Source of the DNA: CBFFRJ01 sp051486985
Lineage (GTDB): Bacteria; Pseudomonadota; Gammaproteobacteria; Enterobacterales; Enterobacteriaceae
Direction of reading: 5' to 3'
Assembly: GCF_051486985.1 (NCBI RefSeq)
Contig: NZ_JAHVDV010000053.1
Span: forward strand, 1 to 13,126
DNA length: 13,126 nt
The notes below the pieces were generated by a model, which searched no databases, was not told the origin of the DNA, and was given only the letters and a program-made list of their open reading frames with translations. Positions 7,400 to 13,126 of the stretch are shown one piece after another (the first letter of the stretch is position 1; each line of letters starts with the position of its first letter). Made by a program: the position numbers and the translations under genes.

Positions 7400-7424
7400 C
7401 CGCATGTTTCCTGTAAACATGCGG
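7400..7424. repeat. Perfect 10-bp inverted repeat downstream of the c-di-GMP gene
   Basis: CCGCATGTTT (7400-7409) and AAACATGCGG (7415-7424) pair perfectly around a 5-base loop, 48 bases after the stop codon. There is no T-run directly after it on either strand, so it is not a standard terminator. It could still protect the 3' end of the transcript or be a protein-binding palindrome. Confidence 0.7.
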
Positions 7425-7634
7425 CACCATTTAAAGCGGTAATTTTAGTAAAATCAACGAATCGGAAATAAACGCATCCTCTAATACTCAGATTAATCTA
7501 TATAAGGCGGCATTTAATTTTTATAAACTTCATTATTTCTACATGATGTAGCCTGTTTCCGTTTTTTCTCTCCATGATTTTTACATTGTTCATACTTTGA
7601 GATTATTGATCTAAGGTATTTCCATCCTGCTGAA

Positions 7635-7643
7635 TGGTAAAAT
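7635..7643 (+). promoter_or_regulatory. Candidate extended -10 promoter for yhdV
   Basis: TGGTAAAAT contains a TG-N extension followed by TAAAAT (7638-7643), about 68 bases before the yhdV start. No good -35 is present, which the TG extension can offset. This is a motif reading only. Confidence 0.4.
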
Positions 7644-7710
7644 CAGGCTTCGATTCTGGACTGGTATCGCATGAGTAGATATCAGGATCGTGATTATCAG
7701 AGGTAAGATG

Positions 7711-7932
7711 ATGAAAAAATTCATTTCAGTTGCACTGCTCACTGCATTACTGGCAGGTTGTGCACATGATTCGCCCTGCGTACCGACTTATGATGATCAA
7801 GGTCGTCTGGTGCATACCAATACCTGTATGAAGGGCACAACCCAGGATAACTGGGAGACCGCAGGTGCTATCGCCGGTGGCGCAGCAGCTCTTGCGGGGC
7901 TGACGCTCGGTATCGTCGCCCTGACCAAATAG
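7711..7932 (+). CDS. yhdV: YhdV, small outer-membrane-type lipoprotein
   Basis: The 73-residue precursor matches E. coli YhdV in length and sequence. Its function is unknown. A lipoprotein signal peptide (MKKFISVALLTALLAGC) ends in the lipobox LAGC with Cys17 as the lipidated residue. Ala at the next position, not Asp, predicts sorting to the outer membrane. The C-terminal part (about 50-70) is a glycine- and alanine-rich, zipper-like hydrophobic stretch of the kind seen in other small envelope lipoproteins. The ATG at 7711 is chosen over the ATG at 7708 and a GTG at 7690 because GAGG (7700-7703) then lies 7 bases away and the N-terminus matches E. coli. It appears to be a single-gene unit. 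Confidence 0.92.
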   Translation: MKKFISVALLTALLAGCAHDSPCVPTYDDQGRLVHTNTCMKGTTQDNWETAGAIAGGAAALAGLTLGIVALTK

Positions 7933-7947
7933 GGCTCGTCATTCATA

Positions 7948-7973
7948 AAAGCGCGGGCTTACCGCGCTTTGCG
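7948..7973 (+). terminator. Probable terminator after yhdV
   Basis: A perfect 9-bp GC-rich stem (AAAGCGCGG at 7948-7956 pairing with 7962-7970) has a 5-base loop. Only three Ts follow before GCG, so termination may be weaker than at a classic site. Confidence 0.7.
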
Positions 7974-8091
7974 TTATTACGGTGCAAAAAACGGTTCCCG
8001 CCTCTATTTTTAGCCTCACAAAAGAGCACTGGCAAAAAAGTTATCTTAATTAATGTTATTCCTGCGCACCAGTTTTTAACTTCTCTCTTTA

Positions 8092-8113
8092 ATACGTGAT
8101 GTGATTCACAAAG
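8092..8113. promoter_or_regulatory. CRP-like binding site
   Basis: CGTGA-N6-TCACA (8095-8099 and 8106-8110) matches the CRP consensus TGTGA-N6-TCACA at 9 of 10 core positions. Its centre (8102.5) is about 232 bases before the predicted sigma-54 start. It is about 44.5 bases before a start predicted from TATATT at 8135-8140, near but not exactly at a class II position (-41.5). cAMP-CRP could therefore add carbon control to this importer. The match is strong and the role is inferred. Confidence 0.5.
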
Positions 8114-8217
8114 TAATTCGATTCTCTCTTTGCTTATATTAACCCAGGAAACTTGTTTACTGGCGCATCCGCCTTAATGAAAATATTTTGCTCTGTTTTG
8201 TGGCACAGGTTGAAGTT

Positions 8218-8236
8218 TTGCACCACGCCAGGGCGT
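8218..8236. promoter_or_regulatory. NtrC-like binding site
   Basis: TTGCACCACGCCAGGGCGT fits the NtrC pattern GCAC-N7-GTGC with one mismatch (GGGC in the right half). The left half TTGCACCA is the same as in strong NtrC sites. The centre at 8227 is about 108 bases before the predicted sigma-54 start, matching the distance of a high-affinity NtrC site at glnA. I found no good second copy near -140. Confidence 0.6.
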
Positions 8237-8308
8237 TTGGTTTATTTTTTCCTGTCTACACTCTCACTATTACGCCTGCGAACTCAGATATTTCCGCATT
8301 CGTAAAAC

Positions 8309-8324
8309 TGGCACTGCCTTTGCT
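8309..8324 (+). promoter_or_regulatory. Sigma-54 (-24/-12) promoter of yhdWXYZ
   Basis: TGGCACTGCCTTTGCT carries the invariant GG (8310-8311) and GC (8322-8323), separated by exactly 10 bases, and matches the consensus TGGCAC-N5-TTGCW. Transcription should start near 8335. Sigma-54 promoters need an enhancer-binding activator. In E. coli the yhdWXYZ operon belongs to the NtrC nitrogen-limitation regulon, and the NtrC-like site upstream fits this. Confidence 0.88.
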
Positions 8325-8358
8325 TTAAGGAGTATGGCCAAAGCCACAGACAGGTCTC

Positions 8359-8377
8359 AGGCGTTTCCCTAACGCCT
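8359..8377 (+). other. Stem-loop in the yhdW mRNA leader
   Basis: AGGCGTT (8359-8365) pairs perfectly with AACGCCT (8371-8377) around a 5-base loop, in the untranslated leader about 24 bases after the predicted start. No T-run follows it, so it does not look like an attenuator. It may stabilise the 5' end of the transcript. Confidence 0.5.
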
Positions 8378-8412
8378 TATATAACGATAATTTTAGCCAC
8401 ACAGGATGCATT

Positions 8413-9438
8413 ATGAAAAAGATGATGATTGCCAGCCTGGCCGCTGCCGGTGCGCTGTTTGCTGTTGTTAATCAGGCGCATGCGGGAGCAACTCTGGATG
8501 CTGTAAAAAAGAAAGGTTTCGTACAATGCGGTATCAGTGATGGCCTGCCTGGCTTCTCTTATGCAGACGCTAACGGCAAGTTCACCGGTATTGATGTGGA
8601 CGTTTGCCGCGGCGTGGCCGCAGCCCTGTTCGGCGATGATACGAAAGTTAAATACACGCCGCTGACGGCAAAAGAGCGCTTCACCGCGCTGCAATCGGGT
8701 GAAGTAGATATGCTCTCCCGTAATACCACCTGGACCTCTTCACGCGATGCTGGCATGGGCATGTCCTTCACCGGTGTAACCTATTATGACGGTATCGGCT
8801 TCCTGACCCATAACAAGGCAGGCCTTAAGAGCGCGAAAGAGCTGGATGGCGCAACCGTTTGTATCCAGGCCGGTACCGATACCGAGCTGAACGTGGCGGA
8901 TTATTTTAAATCCAACAACATGAAATACACGCCAGTGACCTTTGACCGTTCTGATGAATCCGCTAAGGCTCTGGAATCAGGCCGCTGCGACACGCTGGCT
9001 TCCGATCAGTCTCAACTTTATGCGCTGCGTATCAAGTTGAGCAACCAGGATGAGTGGATTGTCCTGCCAGAAGTTATCTCTAAGGAGCCGTTGGGACCAG
9101 TAGTGCGTCGCGGCGATGATGAGTGGTTCTCTGTCGTCCGCTGGACCCTCTTCGCCATGCTGAACGCCGAAGAAATGGGGGTTAACTCGAAAAACGTTGA
9201 TGAGAAAGCGGCCAATCCTGCGACACCAGACATGGCCCATCTGCTGGGCAAAGAGGGTGACTTTGGTAAGGATCTGAAACTTGATAACAAGTGGGCCTAC
9301 AACATCATCAAGAAAGTGGGCAACTATGCAGAAATCTTCGAGCGCAATGTAGGCTCTGAGAGTGCACTGAAAATTAAACGTGGCCAGAACAATCTCTGGA
9401 ACAACGGCGGGATTCAGTACGCTCCGCCAGTACGTTAA
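8413..9438 (+). CDS. yhdW: Periplasmic polar amino acid-binding protein
   Basis: This is the solute-binding protein of an ABC importer. It captures an amino acid in the periplasm and delivers it to YhdXY. The 341-residue product has a signal peptide with likely cleavage after AHA (residue 24) and a mature family 3 (polar amino acid) binding domain. Visible blocks are LDAVKKKGFVQCGISDGLPG (about 28-47), GIDVDVCRGVAAA (about 59-71), the ligand-pocket TPLTAKERFTALQSGEVD, and RNTTWT. It resembles the Rhizobium AapJ and general L-amino acid binding proteins, so broad polar specificity is likely but unproven. An AGGA ribosome site is at 8403-8406. The gene is intact here. I recall yhdW being listed as a pseudogene in E. 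coli K-12, so this copy may show the working state. Confidence 0.96.
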   Translation: MKKMMIASLAAAGALFAVVNQAHAGATLDAVKKKGFVQCGISDGLPGFSYADANGKFTGIDVDVCRGVAAALFGDDTKVKYTPLTAKERFTALQSGEVDMLSRNTTWTSSRDAGMGMSFTGVTYYDGIGFLTHNKAGLKSAKELDGATVCIQAGTDTELNVADYFKSNNMKYTPVTFDRSDESAKALESGRCDTLASDQSQLYALRIKLSNQDEWIVLPEVISKEPLGPVVRRGDDEWFSVVRWTLFAMLNAEEMGVNSKNVDEKAANPATPDMAHLLGKEGDFGKDLKLDNKWAYNIIKKVGNYAEIFERNVGSESALKIKRGQNNLWNNGGIQYAPPVR

Positions 9439-9455
9439 TACGTCAGCGTTGTTAC

Positions 9456-9479
9456 GGGTGCCATAACAGTATGGCACCC
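9456..9479 (+). other. Intercistronic stem-loop between yhdW and yhdX
   Basis: GGGTGCCATA (9456-9465) pairs perfectly with TATGGCACCC (9470-9479) around a 4-base loop. It has no T-run, so it should not end transcription. Hairpins at this position after a binding-protein gene commonly block 3' exonucleases and leave an excess of binding-protein mRNA over permease mRNA. Confidence 0.65.
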
Positions 9480-9510
9480 TGCTCAGAGTCATGGCTACCG
9501 AGGTTTTCTT

Positions 9511-10692
9511 ATGTCCCAACGCCGCCCAACCGTTAAAGGATCGCTCTCCTTTTCTAACCCTGCGGTTCGTGCCTGGCTGTTTCAAGTCATCGCGATTGTG
9601 GCTGTCATCAGCATCGCGATCTATTTGATACATAACACCGTTACTAACCTGAATAATCGTGGTATCACCTCCGGGTTTGGTTTTCTTGACCGAGCCGCCG
9701 GCTTTGGCATTGTTCAGCATCTGATTGATTACGAACAGGGTGATACCTATGGTCGGGTATTCTTCGTAGGTCTGCTTAATACACTGCTGGTTTCGGCGCT
9801 GTGTATTGTTTTTGCCTCCTTTATAGGCTTTTTCCTGGGCCTGGCTCGCCTGTCTGAAAACTGGCTGCTGCGTAAGCTATCAACAATTTATATCGAGACG
9901 TTTCGTAACATTCCGCCGTTACTGCAAATTTTCTTCTGGTACTTTGCCGTTTTGCGAAACCTTCCCGGCCCGCGACAAGCCCTGAGCGCAATGGATCTGG
10001 TCTTCGTCAGTAACCGGGGACTGTATATTCCTTCACCGCAGGTGGGAGAAGGTCTGCTGGCCTTTATTGGCGCCCTCGCTATCGCAGTGGTCATTACCAT
10101 CGGGCTCTTTCGTTTCAACAAAACGCATCAGATGAAAACTGGCCAGCTACGCCGCACATGGCCAACCGCTCTGGCACTGATTATTATTATGCCGTTACTG
10201 GCGCAATGGGGATTTGGTGCGGCATTGCACTGGGAAATACCGCATTTACGCGGTTTTAACTTCCAGGGCGGCATGGTGCTGATTCCTGAGCTGGCCGCGC
10301 TAACCATTGCGCTGTCCGTATATACCTCTGCATTTATTGCCGAGATTATTCGCGCGGGGATCCAGTCGGTGCCGCACGGTCAGCATGAAGCGGCACGCTC
10401 GCTCGGAATTCCTAATCCAGTAACGTTACGCCAGGTCATTATTCCACAAGCGCTACGGGTCATTATTCCGCCACTGACCAGTCAGTATCTGAACATTGCG
10501 AAAAACTCCTCCCTGGCGGCCGCTATCGGTTACCCGGACATGGTTTCCCTGTTTGCAGGCACGGTGCTTAACCAGACCGGGCAAGCTATCGAGACTATCG
10601 CAATAACCATGTCTGTTTACTTGATCATCAGCCTGGCGATTTCCCTCCTTATGAACATCTATAACCGCCGTATCGCGTTAATTGAGCGCTAA
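9511..10692 (+). CDS. yhdX: Polar amino acid ABC transporter permease (first subunit)
   Basis: YhdX is one of the two membrane subunits that form the translocation pore in the inner membrane. The 393 residues match E. coli YhdX in length and resemble AapQ-type permeases. An N-terminal hydrophobic segment (about 21-40) precedes a soluble stretch, and further membrane segments run through to the C-terminus. FRNIPPLLQIFFWYF (131-145) is typical of HisMQ-family permeases. The coupling (EAA) motif EAARSLGIPNPVTLRQVIIP is at 293-312 and contacts the ATPase YhdZ. GAGG at 9500-9503 lies 7 bases before the ATG. yhdY follows 9 bases after the stop. Confidence 0.97.
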   Translation: MSQRRPTVKGSLSFSNPAVRAWLFQVIAIVAVISIAIYLIHNTVTNLNNRGITSGFGFLDRAAGFGIVQHLIDYEQGDTYGRVFFVGLLNTLLVSALCIVFASFIGFFLGLARLSENWLLRKLSTIYIETFRNIPPLLQIFFWYFAVLRNLPGPRQALSAMDLVFVSNRGLYIPSPQVGEGLLAFIGALAIAVVITIGLFRFNKTHQMKTGQLRRTWPTALALIIIMPLLAQWGFGAALHWEIPHLRGFNFQGGMVLIPELAALTIALSVYTSAFIAEIIRAGIQSVPHGQHEAARSLGIPNPVTLRQVIIPQALRVIIPPLTSQYLNIAKNSSLAAAIGYPDMVSLFAGTVLNQTGQAIETIAITMSVYLIISLAISLLMNIYNRRIALIER

Positions 10693-10701
10693 GGAATCCT
10701 G

Positions 10702-11805
10702 ATGACAAAAGCCATTCTGTCTCACTCGACGCGCCAGAAAAGGACGACCCGGAGTGGTGCCCTTTTGTGGGCAAAGAAAAATCTTTTTTCCAGCTGGACC
10801 AATACGCTCCTGACCTTGTTCTCACTCTGGCTGATGTGGGAGCTGATTCCGCCGCTGCTGAATTGGGCATTTTTTCAGGCCAACTGGGTGGGTTCTACCC
10901 GGGCAGAATGTATCAAAGCAGGGGCATGCTGGGTGTTTGTACACGAGCGCTTTGGTCAGTTCATGTATGGTCTGTACCCTCATGATCAACGCTGGCGTAT
11001 CAACCTTGCGTTGATTATCGGTCTACTTTCTATTGCCCCGATGTTCTGGAAATCACTGCCTGCACGCGGTCGTTACATCGCCGGTTGGGCAGTCATTTAC
11101 CCTCTCATCGTCTGGTGGTTGATGTACGGCGGTTTTCTCGGCCTTGAACGTGTTGAAACCCGTCAGTGGGGCGGGTTAACACTGACACTAATCATTGCCT
11201 CCGTTGGCATTGCCGGTGCCCTGCCGCTGGGGATTTTGCTGGCACTGGGGCGTCGTTCTACCATGCCTGTCGTGCGCCTGCTTTCCATCATCTTCATTGA
11301 ATTCTGGCGTGGCGTACCTTTGATTACCGTTCTGTTCATGTCATCAGTCATGCTGCCGCTATTTATGTCTGAAGGCACCAGTATTGATAAGCTCATACGC
11401 GCGTTGGTGGGGGTGATTCTGTTCCAGTCCGCGTATGTTGCAGAGGTGGTGCGGGGCGGTTTACAGGCACTACCAAAAGGTCAGTATGAGGCGGCCGAAT
11501 CCCTGGCGCTGGGCTACTGGAAAACCCAGGGGCTGGTGATTTTACCGCAGGCGCTGAAGCTGGTAATTCCAGGCCTGGTTAATACCATTATTGCCCTGTT
11601 CAAAGATACCAGCCTTGTGATCATCATTGGTCTGTTTGATCTGTTCAGTAGTGTGCAGCAGGCCACGGTAGATCCCGCCTGGCTTGGTATGTCTACCGAA
11701 GGCTATGTCTTTGCCGCATTAGTGTACTGGATTTTCTGTTTTAGCATGTCGCGCTACAGCCAGCATCTGGAGAAGCGCTTTAACACCGGGCGTTCAGCGC
11801 ATTGA
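10702..11805 (+). CDS. yhdY: Polar amino acid ABC transporter permease (second subunit)
   Basis: YhdY pairs with YhdX to form the membrane channel. The 367-residue product matches E. coli YhdY in length and resembles AapM. Hydrophobic segments occur at about 33-58, 98-115, 124-145, 158-182, 193-222 and beyond. The pore signature FWRGVPLITVLFM lies at 201-213. The coupling motif runs from EAAESLALGYWKTQG to VILPQAL (263-285). The usual glycine at its seventh position is Ala269 here, as I recall it in the E. coli protein. A short loop (about 66-79) holds two cysteines, Cys70 and Cys76. The AAGGA ribosome site at 10691-10695 overlaps the yhdX stop, indicating coupled translation. yhdZ follows after 7 bases. 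Confidence 0.97.
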   Translation: MTKAILSHSTRQKRTTRSGALLWAKKNLFSSWTNTLLTLFSLWLMWELIPPLLNWAFFQANWVGSTRAECIKAGACWVFVHERFGQFMYGLYPHDQRWRINLALIIGLLSIAPMFWKSLPARGRYIAGWAVIYPLIVWWLMYGGFLGLERVETRQWGGLTLTLIIASVGIAGALPLGILLALGRRSTMPVVRLLSIIFIEFWRGVPLITVLFMSSVMLPLFMSEGTSIDKLIRALVGVILFQSAYVAEVVRGGLQALPKGQYEAAESLALGYWKTQGLVILPQALKLVIPGLVNTIIALFKDTSLVIIIGLFDLFSSVQQATVDPAWLGMSTEGYVFAALVYWIFCFSMSRYSQHLEKRFNTGRSAH

Positions 11806-11812
11806 GGAACCT

Positions 11813-12571
11813 ATGAGTCAAATTACTATGCAACCTGCAGACGCGATGATTACGCTCGAAGATGTGAACAAGTGGTATGGTCAGTTCCACGTTCTCAAAG
11901 ATATCAATTTAAAAGTGAAGCAAGGCGAACGCATCGTGTTATGCGGGCCGTCAGGATCGGGTAAATCGACCACAATCCGCTGCATTAACCATCTCGAAGA
12001 GCATCAACAGGGCCGTATCGTGGTGGATGGCATTGAGCTGAATGAGGATATCCGGAACATTGAGAAAGTGCGCCAGGAAGTCGGCATGGTATTTCAGCAC
12101 TTCAATCTTTTCCCACATTTGACCGTGCTGCAAAACTGTACTCTGGCACCAGTCTGGGTGCGAAAAATGCCGAAGAAAGAAGCCGAAGCGCTGGCGATGC
12201 ATTATCTGGAACGGGTCCGTATCGCCGAGCATGCGCATAAATTTCCGGGGCAGATTTCTGGCGGGCAACAGCAGCGCGTCGCTATTGCACGCTCACTCTG
12301 TATGAAGCCGAAAATCATGTTGTTTGATGAACCAACATCCGCGCTTGATCCGGAAATGGTAAAAGAGGTTCTCGACACCATGATTGGCCTGGCTGAGTCA
12401 GGCATGACAATGCTCTGTGTAACGCATGAAATGGGCTTTGCCCGCACGGTAGCCGATCGGGTGATCTTTATGGATCGCGGAGAAATCGTAGAGCAAGCGC
12501 CTCCGCAAGAGTTCTTCGCACACCCCAAATCAGAGCGTACTCGCGCTTTCCTCTCGCAGGTTATTCATTAA
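11813..12571 (+). CDS. yhdZ: Polar amino acid ABC transporter ATP-binding subunit
   Basis: YhdZ is the ATPase that powers import through YhdXY. The 252 residues match E. coli YhdZ in length and belong to the GlnQ/HisP group. All motifs are intact: Walker A GPSGSGKST at 45-53, Q-loop Gln95, signature ISGGQQQR at 148-155, Walker B IMLFDEP at 168-174 with catalytic Glu173, D-loop SALDP, and switch His205. GAGGA at 11804-11808 overlaps the yhdY stop. It is the last gene of the importer operon and converges on the rRNA operon end. With the NtrC/sigma-54 signals upstream, the operon likely scavenges amino acids as a nitrogen source. Confidence 0.98.
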   Translation: MSQITMQPADAMITLEDVNKWYGQFHVLKDINLKVKQGERIVLCGPSGSGKSTTIRCINHLEEHQQGRIVVDGIELNEDIRNIEKVRQEVGMVFQHFNLFPHLTVLQNCTLAPVWVRKMPKKEAEALAMHYLERVRIAEHAHKFPGQISGGQQQRVAIARSLCMKPKIMLFDEPTSALDPEMVKEVLDTMIGLAESGMTMLCVTHEMGFARTVADRVIFMDRGEIVEQAPPQEFFAHPKSERTRAFLSQVIH

Positions 12572-12582
12572 CCCTTTCTCTC

Positions 12583-12607
12583 ACCCGGCGGCAATGTGTC
12601 GCCGGGT
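12583..12607 (+). terminator. Probable terminator after yhdZ
   Basis: ACCCGGCG (12583-12590) pairs perfectly with CGCCGGGT (12600-12607) around a 9-base loop. The following CGTTTC is only a weak T-tract, so termination may be incomplete or need help. Confidence 0.65.
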
Positions 12608-12702
12608 CGTTTCATGCTACTCACTCAGTACCGCGTTCGTTATGGCGTTTATTGCCTCATCGGCAGCGTGAGTACGACCTGTTATCAGCAAAAGAGAAAT
12701 GC

Positions 12703-12731
12703 AAAAAGGCCATCCTTTCGGATGACCTTTT
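12703..12731 (-). terminator. Intrinsic terminator of the rRNA operon
   Basis: Read on the minus strand, AAAAGGTCATCC pairs with GGATGGCCTTTT around a GAAA tetraloop, with one G-T wobble, and ends in a run of five Ts (plus-strand A run at 12703-12707). The stem begins about 11 bases after the second 5S gene, and the sequence resembles the T1-type terminators of E. coli rrn operons. Confidence 0.9.
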
Positions 12732-12741
12732 CACGTAATTG

Positions 12742-12861
12742 ATGTCTGGCAGTTCCCTACTCTCGCATGGGGAGACCCCACACTACCATCGGCGCTACGG
12801 CGTTTCACTTCTGAGTTCGGCATGGGGTCAGGTGGGACCACCGCGCTACTGCCGCCAGACA
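12742..12861 (-). rRNA. rrfF: 5S ribosomal RNA (distal copy)
   Basis: This 120-nt gene is 5S rRNA of the large ribosomal subunit. The minus-strand sequence has the E. coli 5S core, including CGCCGAUGGUAGUGUGGGGU and the terminal helix I. It starts UGUCUGGCGG and ends CUGCCAGACAU. Relative to the upstream copy it has U3-A117 in place of C3-G117, so the helix is kept. It is the last gene of the rRNA operon, 37 bases after tRNA-Thr. A second 5S at this place is the rrnD arrangement of E. coli. Confidence 0.97.
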
Positions 12862-12898
12862 AATTCTTTTCTAAGCGCCGAACTTTAACCTTTAAAAC

Positions 12899-12974
12899 TG
12901 GTGCTGATACCCAGAGTCGAACTGGGGACCTCACCCTTACCAAGGGTGCGCTCTACCAACTGAGCCATATCAGC
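12899..12974 (-). tRNA. thrV: tRNA-Thr (anticodon GGT)
   Basis: This 76-nt tRNA has an encoded CCA end (plus-strand TGG at 12899-12901). The acceptor stem GCTGATA pairs with TATCAGC, followed by the D arm GGCTCAGTTGGTAGAGC, the anticodon stem CACCC/GGGTG with GGT at 12941-12939, and a T arm with GTTCGAC. It reads ACC and ACU codons. It matches E. coli thrV and is processed from the rRNA transcript between the two 5S genes. Confidence 0.98.
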
Positions 12975-12986
12975 ACACTTAATTTG

Positions 12987-13106
12987 ATGCCTGGCAGTTC
13001 CCTACTCTCGCATGGGGAGACCCCACACTACCATCGGCGCTACGGCGTTTCACTTCTGAGTTCGGCATGGGGTCAGGTGGGACCACCGCGCTACTGCCGC
13101 CAGGCA
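12987..13106 (-). rRNA. rrfD: 5S ribosomal RNA (proximal copy)
   Basis: This 120-nt 5S rRNA on the minus strand starts UGCCUGGCGG and ends CUGCCAGGCAU, the standard E. coli form. Its 12-base gap to tRNA-Thr (12975-12986) is spacer. The remaining bases 13107-13126 are the spacer towards the 23S gene, which lies outside the window. Confidence 0.98.
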
Positions 13107-13126
13107 AATTCTTTGTGCTCTGTACG

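Larger units (their letters stand above)
7353..7710. other. AT-rich spacer between the c-di-GMP gene and yhdV
   Basis: No credible gene is seen on either strand. It contains the perfect inverted repeat at 7400-7424, a candidate promoter at 7635-7643 and the yhdV ribosome site. An imperfect hairpin (about 7678-7698) lies just upstream of that ribosome site. In E. coli K-12 the acr genes end near this point, but I see no recognisable gene remnant. Confidence 0.6.
7933..8412. other. 480-bp regulatory region upstream of yhdW
   Basis: This gap holds, in order, the yhdV terminator, a CRP-like site, a possible sigma-70 -10 element (TATATT at 8135-8140), an NtrC-like site, the sigma-54 promoter and a leader with a stem-loop. 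A 42-codon open frame (8177-8305) lies across the NtrC region but has no ribosome site and no recognised relative, so I do not call it a gene. Confidence 0.7.
12739..13114. repeat. Direct repeat containing the two 5S genes
   Basis: Segments 12739-12869 and 12984-13114 (131 bp each, offset 245 bp) differ at only two bases, both inside the 5S coding part. The tRNA-Thr gene lies between the copies. Confidence 0.9.

Noticed and set aside
8977..9720. Minus-strand open frame of 247 codons across yhdW and yhdX
   Set aside because: It runs antisense through two conserved genes and the intercistronic hairpin. No family features are seen.
12618..12674. Distant inverted repeat TACTCAC / GTGAGTA between yhdZ and the rRNA terminator
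   Set aside because: A 7-bp match separated by more than 40 bases is expected by chance and has no supporting context.
12739..13114. Two near-identical 131-bp repeats that could suggest a CRISPR-like or mobile repeat
   Set aside because: Each repeat is a 5S rRNA gene with its flanks, and the intervening sequence holds a tRNA-Thr gene. This is the normal end of an rrnD-type operon.

Overview
This window is ordinary chromosomal backbone of an enterobacterium (Enterobacteriaceae). The gene order accC-yhdT-panF-prmA-dusB-fis-yhdU ... yhdV-yhdWXYZ, ending tail-to-tail against the 5S-tRNA-Thr-5S end of an rRNA operon, is the Escherichia coli accBC-to-rrnD neighbourhood. From memory, Fis looks identical to the E. 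coli protein, and YhdT, PanF, PrmA, DusB and YhdVWXYZ are close orthologues of the same or nearly the same length. One clear difference from E. coli K-12 is that yhdJ and the acrSEF efflux cluster are absent. A gene for a membrane MHYT-GGDEF-EAL cyclic-di-GMP protein lies in the gap instead. That suggests Enterobacter or a close relative, but the genus cannot be fixed from this window.

Layout. 1-477 is the 3' third of accC (biotin carboxylase), closed by an intrinsic terminator. 587-3162 holds yhdT, panF (sodium/pantothenate symporter) and prmA (L11 methyltransferase), tightly packed and closed by a strong terminator. 3213-3518 carries the dusB-fis control region: a GC-rich-discriminator promoter with two Fis-like sites and a candidate IHF site. 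dusB (tRNA-dihydrouridine synthase) and fis (nucleoid protein) follow and end in a terminator. yhdU (small membrane protein) and the 692-residue MHYT-GGDEF-EAL gene come next. An AT-rich spacer then leads to yhdV (small lipoprotein).

7933-8412 is a 480-bp regulatory region. It carries a textbook sigma-54 -24/-12 promoter, an NtrC-like site about 108 bp upstream of the predicted start, and further upstream a CRP-like site. It drives yhdW-yhdX-yhdY-yhdZ, a complete polar amino acid ABC importer (binding protein, two permeases, ATPase). An intercistronic hairpin after yhdW probably helps raise binding-protein output. On the minus strand, 13106-12703 holds a 5S rRNA gene, tRNA-Thr(GGT), a second 5S gene and the rRNA operon terminator.

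I found no previously undescribed system. The points most worth checking are the c-di-GMP gene at the yhdJ/acrSEF position, the nitrogen-control architecture upstream of yhdW, and the compensatory base-pair change between the two 5S genes.
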